Origin: an uncultured Flavobacteriales bacterium
GTDB taxonomy: Bacteria; Bacteroidota; Bacteroidia; Flavobacteriales_G; Salibacteraceae
Assembly: GCA_905479105.1 (NCBI GenBank)
Contig: CAJQLE010000002.1
Coordinates: 186,001-250,000 of the forward strand
Reading direction: 5' to 3'
DNA length: 64,000 bases
This document shows, piece by piece, positions 37,546 through 46,844 of the stretch. Each line of letters begins with the position of its first letter. Position 1 is the stretch's first letter. The translations under genes were made by a program, and so were the position numbers. Under the pieces are notes generated by a model that worked only from the letters and a program-made list of their open reading frames with translations, had not been told where the DNA came from and searched no databases.

Positions 37546-40500
37546 TTGAAGGTTTATCAATACATCATCATCCTACTGCTTTGGCTCCTGAACGTCCCTG
37601 TTTTAAACGCACAGGAATCCGAAGAAGACCTCAATAAAAAGGCACTTGAATTATTCGAACAAGAAGAGTTCGAGCAGGCATTCAAGATCTATTCGACCCT
37701 ATTAAGTATAGAAATGCAAAGCCCAGAGTATAACTTTAGGTTTGGGGCATGCCAACTTTTCACTGCCCAAGACAAAGAAGAACCGCTGAAGTACTTGAAG
37801 TTTGCAGTTGATAATGCCAGTGCTCCAGCACTTGCTCATTTCTATTACGGCTTAGGGCTTCACTTGAATTACCAATTCGATAGAGCCATTAAGGAATACA
37901 AAAAGTATCAACCCGAAGCCACTAAAAAAGAAAAGGAATCAGCCTTAGTAGTTCACCACATCGAGCAATGCGAAAATGGAAAGACGCTTGTCTCAAACTT
38001 TACTGACATTTCAGTTATTCAACGAAGCGTACTTCCTCGTAGTGACTTTTACCGCAATTACGATCTAAGTGAGTTTGGCGGCAAAATCATTGTGAAACCA
38101 GAAGATTTCATGTCCGAAGAAGACAAGAAGCGTGATGCATCTTTTCTCATGTATTTCCAGCAGGAAGCCGACTTGATTTATTACGCATCGTATTCTGAAA
38201 AAAATGCCACTGGAAAAGACCTTTATTTCATCCAAAAACTTCCTACTGGAGGTTGGAGTGAACCTAAGAGATTGAGTGATGAAATCAATACGTCATTCGA
38301 TGAGGATTATCCATTCATACGTCCGGGTGGCAACATGCTCTATTTCGCATCTAAAGGCCATAATAGCATGGGTGGCTATGACATATTCAAAAGTGAGCGC
38401 AGAGGTGATGGTTCTTGGACCAAACCAATCAACATGGAATTCGCCATTAATACACCTTGGGATGAATTCATGTTCATTTCAGATAAAGAAGAAAATTCAG
38501 CTTGGTTTGCGAGCAATAGAGAAACAAACAATAAGCAAGTCACTGTATATCACATCGGAATTGAGCGCATTCCTCTTGACTTGACACTCATTAAAGGAAG
38601 CTTTGAAGCTGAAGGATCTAAAAAAGCCACCATCACCGTTGAGGATATGATCCAAAATAAAGTGGTTGGCGTATTTGACTCAGAACGACAACTAGGTGGC
38701 TATTTGCTAGATTTAAAAGGCAGCGGAAAATACAAGTTCATTGTTGAGGCAGAAGAAAGTAATTCCATTCACACAGGAATTGTTGAGGTTCCGCGCGAAA
38801 AAGGTCTTAAACAATTCAGGCAAGAGATGATTCTTGCTACTGTTGATGGCAAAGAACAACTTCAAATCATCAATCATTTTGACGAACCTATTGAAGACGA
38901 ACAACTTCTAACTGCCGATATCCTAAGAAAGCAAGCTAGCCTTTCAGTGAATTCTTCTGAAGAAGATATAGTTAGAAGTGTCGAAATTATTGATGCGGGT
39001 GATACTCCTGAGAAAAATAGCAATCCATCCGGACTAAGTCAGAAAGAGCGAGTAGCGCTAGCAGGAACTGCCGTAAACACCTTAAAAGAGGAAGGTAAGA
39101 ACATGGATCAAAAAGTGTCTGCTCTCTATGAAGTAATGCAAGAAAATATAAATTCTGATGATCCAGCATCAATAGCAAAAGCTGCTATAGCGAGTGAACT
39201 TGCAGTAATCTACAAAGATGAAGCAGAAAAAAGACAAGTAGCTGTTCAAAGGATGGAAGGAACGCTCTCTACTTTAAGAACAGGATCGTTGGATGAAGAT
39301 GCGTTTAACGCGCAATACGCACAATTAGCAGCAACTCAAAATAATTTTAAGACACTCGAGAAATTTGAAACTAAGATCAGTTCAGATTTCGAAAAACGAA
39401 TGGATCCTACTCTTTCGGAGTATGAAAGCAAAAATCAAGAAGTGCAAACACTTGAATCAGATATTACCTCAATTGATGAAGAGGTTGCTTATTACCGAAC
39501 TGAGATAGATAATTCCAAAGATGATCTGATCAAAGAAGAACTGCAGATTCAGATAGATGAAGCGCAAGCAGCTAAACCTCAAAAAATAGCTGCACTAGAA
39601 AGGGCCAAAAAAGAATTTAAATCACTTGAAACACAAAAATCGAATGCAAAGCGCTACCTCGATTTATCCTCAACTCTCTTGGCATTAGCAGCACAGCAAG
39701 CTCCTCAAATGACCAACATAGTGAGCTCTGCCGCAATCAATGCAATGCAAACTGCGCTAAGCATTAAAGCCCAGTCTGACCCAGCGCTCATGGCTTTTAT
39801 TAATCCTGAAAAAGCTGAAGAGGCCATCGCTGAGAATTTAAGTGATAACAGAAAAGCTACCGATGAATCCTCCGAAGAAAAAACATCAAACCCTGAATCA
39901 ACAGGATCTGCTGGATCCTCTAGCCAAGATGTCAATGACGAAATAAAAGCAATTGAAGCAAAGGAGTCTGCTCCTGAAATAGTCTCTGGAGACTATAACA
40001 CCCATTTCCAAGAGCAATTAGCCATGGCATCAAATGCCGAAGACCCTATAATTGCTGAAAGTAGAAAGGCAGAATTGTATGACCAATGGGCCGAGAACAT
40101 TGAAGTAAGAATGGACTCCATTGAAATTGCAAAATCCAAAACTTCAGATGCTGTCCAAATTTCTAATCTGGATGCTTTGTTGATGAAATTAAATGAAGAA
40201 AAAGCTGAGAAAGAAGACTTAGCAATGGATAGCTATCAGAGCATTGCGAGCCTCAGTGAAGCAGCCGCAAATAATTTCACTGCTCCAAATGAAAATACTC
40301 CATCCAATCAAAATTCGAATATCCCTCCCGTATCACAGGAGCTTCTAGAAGGTGATGGTTTCCCGCCTTCAGTCGTTCAAATCAATGAAACGTACAACTC
40401 GGAACTAGAAAGCTTAACTGCCGCAGCTGAAAATGCTAACACAAGTGAAAACTTACTGAATCTTGCCAAAGGCTATGATAACTGGGCAAAAGATTTGCAG

Positions 40501-43179
40501 GTGGAGTTGGATGTATTAGCCTCTCAAATAAATGTCGCAACCGATGAAGAAACAAAAGCTATACTTCAATCAAAAGCGGCTGAAGTTGGCGAATTACGTT
40601 TAGAAAAAGTTAGTAAATCAACTGCACTCAAGCAAGAAGCATCAACCACTAAAGACGCAAAGGTTGCTGCTGCTTCCCAATCAGAGCTGCAATCTCAGTT
40701 ATATGAGTACGTTGAGAATTACAATAGCCAGGCATTCCAGCAAATTCAAAACCAGATTAACATCATTCCTGATGATAATTTAAAGAAAGCACAGAGTGAA
40801 ACATTAAATAAAAACTGGATGATCGGCATTCAGAATGAAAAAGTCAAAACTGAGGCACGTCTATCAAATACCACCGATCCAAAGCAAATGTTTGATCTTC
40901 AAAATCAGTTAGCCGCCTTAAATGCAGAAAAAGAAATCGTGCAAGGGCGTTTAGATTCTTTAAATATCGATCAAAATATTGCTTCAGGACCATCAGCACC
41001 TGCAAGTGTCATGGTGAAAGGAAGTGAAAGGTTCGAAGGTTACATTCCTGTTGAAAGCGCCTCAATAGAAGAATACTCGATTGAAGCTGATAAAAGCTTA
41101 TCGCTTCAGGAAGATATCGGAGATGAACTTTCTGCATTTGAAACACAGCTTTCGGAAACAAAAAAGAAAAAAGTAAAACGAGAAATTCAAGCTCAAATAG
41201 AACAGAAAGAATCAGAACAGCGCGTAATAAAAATGCAAGCAGATTTCTATACTGAAGCAGCTATCAAATTAGAGTCTGCAGAGACACAAGTACTCACCAT
41301 GGAGGTGGGTGACATGCTCCCTTCAGAAAAACAACAGCAAATCTCAAACGCGCTAGCATTAGAAGCAGAACAAGCAACAACCGAAGCTGTGACAGCTCTT
41401 GAGACTGCTGAGGCTATCAAGAAGAAAAAGACAAGGAAAGCCGCTGTAACAAATGCAATGATTCTGCAGAATAACGCAGCCTTAAAGCGTCAAAAAGCGG
41501 ATCTGTCTCAAAATTTAGTGGGTGAAATTCAAGCCATCGAGAATGCTACTATCGCTAAGAATTTCATTATTCTCCCAATGCAGGAAGTGGTATTACCGGT
41601 GACCAATAAAACACTCAACCCTAATGAAGTTGAAGATGTAAAGGCAACAAACGAATATACTTTCTATCAAGCTGAAAAAGCCAAATCCGACTCCATCAGA
41701 ACTGAAATTATCCGACTCGAATCTTTAGAAAAACAATACACCAACCGCGGTCAGTTTTTAATGGAACAATCTGCTTCAACACCATTGGGAAATGGAGCCG
41801 CCCAAGCCAGACTAGAATTGGCAAATCAAGCCTATGAGGATTTTGAGCGTGCAGATAGTATCTCAGAAAATGTAGCAAGGTTTAAGCGTGAGGCCACATA
41901 TATTGAAAATGAGGCCAATAGAAGTTTGCTTACTCTTCCAGAAGAGGCATACATGAATATATTGGCTTACTACAATAACCCGAATGGAGTTGACGCGATT
42001 TCACCTCAAACTACTACCGAAGAAATTCCCGCTTTAGCTAATTCGTCAACCTCAGGAACAGATCACAACCCCTTTGCTCAAGAGAAAGCCTTTAAATTAA
42101 ATGCTCCCACAGCAGAGGATAATTCATCTCTTATTGTTGAACAGGATTACCTGACTAACACCATATTTGAACTAGAAGAAACGGCTCCAGTGAGCACATA
42201 TAGCGAAAGAAATCCTATTCCAGTGGATCCTCCATTACCAACTGGATTAATGTATAAAGTGCAAATAGGTGCGTTCAGAAATGCCATAAAGCAGGATGCT
42301 TTCAAAGGAATAGCACCTATTGTTGGTGAGTCCACTAATTCAGGATTTACAAGGTATTCAGCTGGTGAGTTCAATACGTTCAGCAGCGCTGACGGTGCTA
42401 AGGTTAAAATCCAAGGTATCGGTTACACAGACGCTTTCGTTGTGGCTTACTTGAATGGTAAGCGCATTTCTATTACTGACGCAAAAACAGCTGAAGCAGG
42501 CGGTCAAATTTCAACGGCAGGTCAAGGAATAGCCGGAACGAACGCACCGAGCAATGCACAAACTAGACCGCAAGCAAATTTCAAACCTTCAATCATCAAG
42601 CAAGGAAGCATCGAGATCAACGCTGTGGAGAATATTGGTGGAACATTCTTTACAGTTCAAGTAGGAGTTTTCTCTAAGCCTGTTAATTCAGCAGCTATAT
42701 TCAACATCACACCACTTAATCAAGAAAACCTTACGAACGGAACTTACCGCTACTCAACTGGGAAGTTTGACAATGAAAACATTGCTACCCAAGCGCGTGA
42801 TGAAGCTCGTGCATTGGGTGTAAGTGATGCCTTTGTTACCGCCTACAGAGATGGTGTAAGGGTTGCAGTGGAAGTGGCGCGTGGAAACACTAACAGCACT
42901 ACTCCAAAGCCTCAGGTCGCACCGAAGCCCGCACCTGTTCAAAACACACCGATCAACACATCCTACAGAATACTATTGGGAAGCTTCATAGGCGAAGTTC
43001 CTTTAATTGAGGCCACTCAAATCTTACTTTTAAGTGGCGAAGGAGTTGATAAGATCAACAACAATGATGGAAGTAGCAGCTACTACTATGGTGAGTATAC
43101 GAATCAATCCGAAGCCACTTCAAGGGCTTCAGAATTGCGCAATGCAGGCTTAACCCAAGCAAAAGCTGTAGAGCAATAA
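37546..43179 (+). CDS. Giant TPR-PD40-coiled-coil protein with three C-terminal SPOR domains
   Basis: The protein has 1877 residues with a TTG start and signal peptide (MKVYQYIIILLLWLLNVPVLNAQ). TPR repeats (about 25-130) precede PD40/WD40-like beta-propeller blades (about 200-335; LMYFQQEADLIYYASYSEK, YFASKGHNSMGGYDIFKS). A long Ala/Glu/Lys/Gln-rich coiled-coil region follows (about 450-1480). The C-terminus carries three SPOR-type domains: about 1567-1650 (MYKVQIGAFRNAI), 1695-1785 (FFTVQVGVFSKPV) and 1804-1877 (SYRILLGSFIGEV). The TPR-PD40 head resembles Bacteroidota OmpA/PorE-type envelope proteins, but the OmpA domain is replaced by the rod and SPOR repeats. A periplasmic scaffold for the division septum is the inferred role. 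It is a single gene with clpS 46 bp after it. Confidence 0.85.
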   Translation: MKVYQYIIILLLWLLNVPVLNAQESEEDLNKKALELFEQEEFEQAFKIYSTLLSIEMQSPEYNFRFGACQLFTAQDKEEPLKYLKFAVDNASAPALAHFYYGLGLHLNYQFDRAIKEYKKYQPEATKKEKESALVVHHIEQCENGKTLVSNFTDISVIQRSVLPRSDFYRNYDLSEFGGKIIVKPEDFMSEEDKKRDASFLMYFQQEADLIYYASYSEKNATGKDLYFIQKLPTGGWSEPKRLSDEINTSFDEDYPFIRPGGNMLYFASKGHNSMGGYDIFKSERRGDGSWTKPINMEFAINTPWDEFMFISDKEENSAWFASNRETNNKQVTVYHIGIERIPLDLTLIKGSFEAEGSKKATITVEDMIQNKVVGVFDSERQLGGYLLDLKGSGKYKFIVEAEESNSIHTGIVEVPREKGLKQFRQEMILATVDGKEQLQIINHFDEPIEDEQLLTADILRKQASLSVNSSEEDIVRSVEIIDAGDTPEKNSNPSGLSQKERVALAGTAVNTLKEEGKNMDQKVSALYEVMQENINSDDPASIAKAAIASELAVIYKDEAEKRQVAVQRMEGTLSTLRTGSLDEDAFNAQYAQLAATQNNFKTLEKFETKISSDFEKRMDPTLSEYESKNQEVQTLESDITSIDEEVAYYRTEIDNSKDDLIKEELQIQIDEAQAAKPQKIAALERAKKEFKSLETQKSNAKRYLDLSSTLLALAAQQAPQMTNIVSSAAINAMQTALSIKAQSDPALMAFINPEKAEEAIAENLSDNRKATDESSEEKTSNPESTGSAGSSSQDVNDEIKAIEAKESAPEIVSGDYNTHFQEQLAMASNAEDPIIAESRKAELYDQWAENIEVRMDSIEIAKSKTSDAVQISNLDALLMKLNEEKAEKEDLAMDSYQSIASLSEAAANNFTAPNENTPSNQNSNIPPVSQELLEGDGFPPSVVQINETYNSELESLTAAAENANTSENLLNLAKGYDNWAKDLQVELDVLASQINVATDEETKAILQSKAAEVGELRLEKVSKSTALKQEASTTKDAKVAAASQSELQSQLYEYVENYNSQAFQQIQNQINIIPDDNLKKAQSETLNKNWMIGIQNEKVKTEARLSNTTDPKQMFDLQNQLAALNAEKEIVQGRLDSLNIDQNIASGPSAPASVMVKGSERFEGYIPVESASIEEYSIEADKSLSLQEDIGDELSAFETQLSETKKKKVKREIQAQIEQKESEQRVIKMQADFYTEAAIKLESAETQVLTMEVGDMLPSEKQQQISNALALEAEQATTEAVTALETAEAIKKKKTRKAAVTNAMILQNNAALKRQKADLSQNLVGEIQAIENATIAKNFIILPMQEVVLPVTNKTLNPNEVEDVKATNEYTFYQAEKAKSDSIRTEIIRLESLEKQYTNRGQFLMEQSASTPLGNGAAQARLELANQAYEDFERADSISENVARFKREATYIENEANRSLLTLPEEAYMNILAYYNNPNGVDAISPQTTTEEIPALANSSTSGTDHNPFAQEKAFKLNAPTAEDNSSLIVEQDYLTNTIFELEETAPVSTYSERNPIPVDPPLPTGLMYKVQIGAFRNAIKQDAFKGIAPIVGESTNSGFTRYSAGEFNTFSSADGAKVKIQGIGYTDAFVVAYLNGKRISITDAKTAEAGGQISTAGQGIAGTNAPSNAQTRPQANFKPSIIKQGSIEINAVENIGGTFFTVQVGVFSKPVNSAAIFNITPLNQENLTNGTYRYSTGKFDNENIATQARDEARALGVSDAFVTAYRDGVRVAVEVARGNTNSTTPKPQVAPKPAPVQNTPINTSYRILLGSFIGEVPLIEATQILLLSGEGVDKINNNDGSSSYYYGEYTNQSEATSRASELRNAGLTQAKAVEQ

Positions 43180-43197
43180 ATATTCTCTCAGACCATT

Positions 43198-43205
43198 TAC
43201 CTTTG
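43198..43205 (+). promoter_or_regulatory. -7 element for clpS-nfeD-floA
   Basis: TACCTTTG followed by CATC is an exact TAnnTTTG match, 20 bp upstream of the clpS ATG. No -33 TTG is seen. Confidence 0.45.
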
Positions 43206-43225
43206 CATCTCACATTTTGTAAAAG

Positions 43226-43504
43226 ATGAGCACAGCATACGAAACAGACGAACTTGTTGAAGAGAGCATTGACCTAGATAATTCTCACGCAATCATTTTA
43301 TATAATGACGATGAGAATTCATTCGATCATGTAATTGATTCATTGGTCGATATCTGCAAGCATGAACCTATGCAGGCCGAACAAGTAGCTTGGATCGTGC
43401 ACACAAAAGGCAAATGCGATGTTAAACATGGTGCTTTTGACAAGCTTCATCCACTTTGCAAGGGCCTTCAGTCTAGAGGGCTTTCTGCAGTAATTGAGCA
43501 ATAA
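43226..43504 (+). CDS. clpS: ATP-dependent Clp protease adaptor ClpS
   Basis: The protein has 92 residues. The conserved surface YNDDENSFDHVIDSL (about 27-41; the NDD motif) binds N-degron substrates, and WIVHTKGKCDVKHG is in the second half. ClpS delivers proteins with destabilising N-terminal residues to ClpA/ClpC. No clp ATPase gene is in the window. It is 2 bp upstream of the NfeD-like gene's leader and probably heads that operon. Confidence 0.92.
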   Translation: MSTAYETDELVEESIDLDNSHAIILYNDDENSFDHVIDSLVDICKHEPMQAEQVAWIVHTKGKCDVKHGAFDKLHPLCKGLQSRGLSAVIEQ

Positions 43505-43506
43505 TC

Positions 43507-43968
43507 ATGAGTGCTAGCATTGTCATCCTATTATTGATAATCGCCATAGGATTGGTGCTGATTGAAATTTTTCTCATTCCAGGAATTGGAATTGCAGGTA
43601 TTGCAGGTGCAATTCTAATAATCACTTCTCTTGTTCTAGCCTATGAAGTAGGCACAGCTTTCGGTCACTATGTTCTAGCTGGTACAGGTCTAATTTCTAT
43701 TGGGTTAGTGCTTTTGGCCTTCAGGACAAAAACATGGGATAGACTTAGCTTGAAATCAGATATTCACTCGAAAGTGGATAATCACGCCACTAACCTTTCT
43801 CTTGGCGAACGAGGAAAAACCGTTAGTCGTTTGAACCCTATGGGAAAAGCGATGTTCAATAATAAATACTTTGAAGTTTCATCAAAAGGTGCGTACATTG
43901 AAGCGGATTCTGAGATTGAAATTGTTCAGGTCGACCATAATAAAATCATTGTCATTCAGATAAATTAA
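43507..43968 (+). CDS. NfeD-like membrane protein
   Basis: The protein has 153 residues. Three hydrophobic segments (about 4-26, 29-47, 54-75) precede an OB-fold-like C-terminal domain (about 95-153, [18 protein letters not shown]). This is the short NfeD form without the serine-protease domain. NfeD-like proteins are encoded next to, and act with, flotillin-like proteins, as here: floA starts 4 bp downstream. Confidence 0.88.
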   Translation: MSASIVILLLIIAIGLVLIEIFLIPGIGIAGIAGAILIITSLVLAYEVGTAFGHYVLAGTGLISIGLVLLAFRTKTWDRLSLKSDIHSKVDNHATNLSLGERGKTVSRLNPMGKAMFNNKYFEVSSKGAYIEADSEIEIVQVDHNKIIVIQIN

Positions 43969-43972
43969 TACT

Positions 43973-44992
43973 ATGCTTTCAGGAATTGGACTTCTCGTTG
44001 TGATTGTAATACTATCCATTGTTGGATTGTGGGTCTTGTTGTATTTTGTTCCCGTTGGATTGTGGTTTCAAGCCATTTTAACAGGTACGAGTGTGCCCCT
44101 ACTCCAATTGGTTTTCATGCGATGGAGAAAGGTTCCACCGGCAATTATCGTTAATGCGATGATCGCAGCCAAAAAAGCGGGCATTGTCATCACTTCCGAC
44201 CAATTGGAAGCCCATTTCCTGGCTGGAGGTCATGTTCAAAATGTAGTGAACGCCTTGATCTCCGCTGACAAAGCAAATATTCCATTAGACTTCAACATGG
44301 CTACAGCGATAGATCTTGCTGGTAGAAATGTGTTTGAAGCGGTTACCATGTCTGTAAACCCTAAAGTGATTGATACACCTCCTGTTACAGCGGTGGCTAA
44401 AGACGGTATTCAATTAATTGCTAAAGCAAGAGTCACGGTAAGAGCAAACATCAAACAACTTGTTGGTGGAGCTGGTGAAGACACCATCTTAGCGAGAGTT
44501 GGAGAAGGAATTGTTACTTCTATTGGATCAGCAGAAAGTCATAAAAAAGTTTTAGAAAATCCTGATTCAATTTCCAAAGTTGTTCTGTCAAGAGGACTAG
44601 ACTCTGGCACAGCATTCGAAATTCTTTCAATTGATATTGCGGATGTAGATATAGGAAAGAATATTGGAGCAGAACTTCAAATGGATCAAGCGGAAGCGGA
44701 CAAGAATATTGCACAAGCTAAAGCGGAAGAAAGAAGAGCCATGGCAGTAGCTGAAGAACAAGAAATGAAAGCGAAAGCGCAAGAAGCTCGGGCTAAAGTA
44801 ATTGAAGCGGAAGCTGAAATTCCTAAAGCTATTGCAGAAGCATTTAGAAACGGCAACTTTGGTGTTATGGATTATCAGCGATATAAGAATATCCAAGCAG
44901 ATACTGAGATGCGAGATTCAATAGCTAGACCACCTGAATCAAAGTTAGGCCCGGTAGGTAGGTCAAGTAAAAAGAAAGAAGACGATAAATAA
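43973..44992 (+). CDS. floA: Flotillin-like protein FloA
   Basis: The protein has 339 residues. The N-terminal hydrophobic hairpin (about 5-40) is followed by an SPFH domain (about 45-215) and an EA-rich coiled coil (about 235-290, [20 protein letters not shown]) that drives oligomerisation. FloA organises functional membrane microdomains. It forms an operon with the NfeD-like gene. Its stop codon directly abuts the stop of convergent tpiA with no spacer base. Confidence 0.93.
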   Translation: MLSGIGLLVVIVILSIVGLWVLLYFVPVGLWFQAILTGTSVPLLQLVFMRWRKVPPAIIVNAMIAAKKAGIVITSDQLEAHFLAGGHVQNVVNALISADKANIPLDFNMATAIDLAGRNVFEAVTMSVNPKVIDTPPVTAVAKDGIQLIAKARVTVRANIKQLVGGAGEDTILARVGEGIVTSIGSAESHKKVLENPDSISKVVLSRGLDSGTAFEILSIDIADVDIGKNIGAELQMDQAEADKNIAQAKAEERRAMAVAEEQEMKAKAQEARAKVIEAEAEIPKAIAEAFRNGNFGVMDYQRYKNIQADTEMRDSIARPPESKLGPVGRSSKKKEDDK

Positions 44993-45754
44993 TTAAGCTT
45001 CAATTATTGCTTGGAACTTATTGGCATCGATAGAAGCACCGCCAATTAATCCTCCATCAACATCTGGTTGAGCTAATAACTCAGCAGCGTTTTCTGGATT
45101 CATACTGCCGCCATATAAAATGCGCAGTTTATTTGAGACTTCATTCCCGAACTTCTTTTGTATTGAAGTTCTGATAAAGGCGTGCATTTCTTGTGCTTGC
45201 TGCGGAGAAGCTGTTTCACCCGTTCCAATGGCCCATATAGGCTCATAGGCTATTATCATATTAGATACTTCATCGGCTGTAAATTCAAAAACAACTGATT
45301 CCAATTGATGAAGAATAGTTGATTCATGATTTCCCGAATTACGATGATCCAAATGCTCACCACAGCAAAATAAAGGAGTCAGGTTTTGATCTAAGACACA
45401 TCTGATTTTGTTCACTAAGGCTTCATCATTTTCTGCGAAGTATTCTCTGCGCTCAGAATGCCCAACAAGCACCAATGATGTTCCTATTTGATGAACCATT
45501 GAAGCAGAAACTTCACCAGTGAAAGCGCCATTTTCTGTGGCTGCTACATTTTGGGCTCCCAATTCAATTTTGGAACCTGAATTCTTTAAGAATTCAAAAG
45601 CCGATCTCAAATAAATGGATGGTGGAATGATCGTAACATCAGCATTCCTCCAATTGCCTTCACTTTCTTTTTGAACCAATTCACTGATAAGGGTCATCGC
45701 CTCATTCCAATGCATATTCATTTTCCAATTTCCGGCAATTAATCTTTTTCGCAT
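44993..45754 (-). CDS. tpiA: Triose-phosphate isomerase
   Basis: The protein has 253 residues. Catalytic residues are visible: Asn9 and Lys11 in IAGNWKMN, His99 in VGHSERREYF, and Glu171 in AYEPIWAIGTGE, with the phosphate-binding loops YGGSMNP and DGGLIGGAS. It interconverts dihydroxyacetone phosphate and glyceraldehyde 3-phosphate. An exact -7 element (complement TATTTTTG, 45759-45766) ends only 4 bp before its ATG. It is preceded on the same strand by the permease gene. Confidence 0.97.
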   Translation of the reverse strand: MRKRLIAGNWKMNMHWNEAMTLISELVQKESEGNWRNADVTIIPPSIYLRSAFEFLKNSGSKIELGAQNVAATENGAFTGEVSASMVHQIGTSLVLVGHSERREYFAENDEALVNKIRCVLDQNLTPLFCCGEHLDHRNSGNHESTILHQLESVVFEFTADEVSNMIIAYEPIWAIGTGETASPQQAQEMHAFIRTSIQKKFGNEVSNKLRILYGGSMNPENAAELLAQPDVDGGLIGGASIDANKFQAIIEA

Positions 45755-45779
45755 GCTACAAAAATACCCAGAGATTGAG

Positions 45780-46841
45780 TTATTCGTTCAGTAAAGTAGG
45801 GTCGAAATAAGGCATGATCAATTTGAGCAGCCAATTGATCAAAATAAACGTGGTTGAAACCACAAGTGTTAGACCGATGATCACAGGGAAATCTTGATAA
45901 TCTATTGCATTAAGCAGCAGACTTCCCAATCCCTTCCATCCGAAAACAAACTCAACAAAAATCGAACCCGTAAGCAACGCAGCCATCCAACCGCCCAATG
46001 CAGATAACACTGGATTAATCGCATTGGGTAGAGCATGTTTGAATAATATTTTCCTTTCCGATAATCCCTTGGATCTTGCTGTTCGAATAAAATCCTTCTT
46101 CAATACCTCAACCATGCTATTGCGCATCAACTGACCAGAAACACACATTGGTCTTATCGACAAGGCTAAAGCCGGAAGAATCAAGTTTTGAAATTGAATG
46201 ATTTCCTTCCCTTTATACACATCATACTTAAAAAGACTGCCAGTAATTGGCAGTCCCAAATAGTCATTTAACAAGTAACCCAAGAGCCAAGCAATCAGAA
46301 TAGCCGCTACAAATGATGGAACAGCCAGTCCGAAGGAAGTCAAAATTCTCAATAGCGTATCAAGCGTACCGTTCGGTTTCTGGGAAGCATAAACACCAAT
46401 GGGAATACCAATAAGCGCTGCTAAAAACAAACTCGTAAAAACCAAGGCAATAGATTCTGGTAAAGCATCCAATATCATCTTAGAAACCAAGGTCCTATTC
46501 GTATAAGATTTACCCAGATAAGGCCACTTGAAAACAACTTCTGCTGATTTTCCTAACTCAATCGAAAACCATTCACTCCAATTATGATCAGTTCCAGGCT
46601 TTTTAAAACTCACAAAGCTCAAATCATTCATGAAGTATACAAATCGAACCGGAAGAGAGTGATTCAACCCTATTTCATTGCGAATCATCTCGATCTGCGA
46701 ATCATCTGCATGTTTTCCTCCAAGAAGTTTTGCTGGATCGCCAGGTAAAACATTGAATAATAAAAACACAATTGCAGCAACCCCAATAAGAGAGAAAATC
46801 GCTTTGGATGTTAGGTTTAAGATATTAAAGGCGGTGAACAC
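45780..46841 (-). CDS. DppB-type ABC transporter permease, orphan
   Basis: The protein has 353 residues with a GTG start 3 bp after the DoxX gene stop; no other in-frame start is available. Six membrane segments are visible. The EAA loop lies around SKGLSERKILFKHALPNA, and an LPGDPA motif follows the first helix, as in DppB/OppB peptide permeases. The partner permease, ATPases and binding protein are not in the window. Substrate is therefore unknown. It lies between the DoxX gene and tpiA on the same strand. Confidence 0.85.
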   Translation of the reverse strand: MFTAFNILNLTSKAIFSLIGVAAIVFLLFNVLPGDPAKLLGGKHADDSQIEMIRNEIGLNHSLPVRFVYFMNDLSFVSFKKPGTDHNWSEWFSIELGKSAEVVFKWPYLGKSYTNRTLVSKMILDALPESIALVFTSLFLAALIGIPIGVYASQKPNGTLDTLLRILTSFGLAVPSFVAAILIAWLLGYLLNDYLGLPITGSLFKYDVYKGKEIIQFQNLILPALALSIRPMCVSGQLMRNSMVEVLKKDFIRTARSKGLSERKILFKHALPNAINPVLSALGGWMAALLTGSIFVEFVFGWKGLGSLLLNAIDYQDFPVIIGLTLVVSTTFILINWLLKLIMPYFDPTLLNE

Positions 46842-46844
46842 GTA

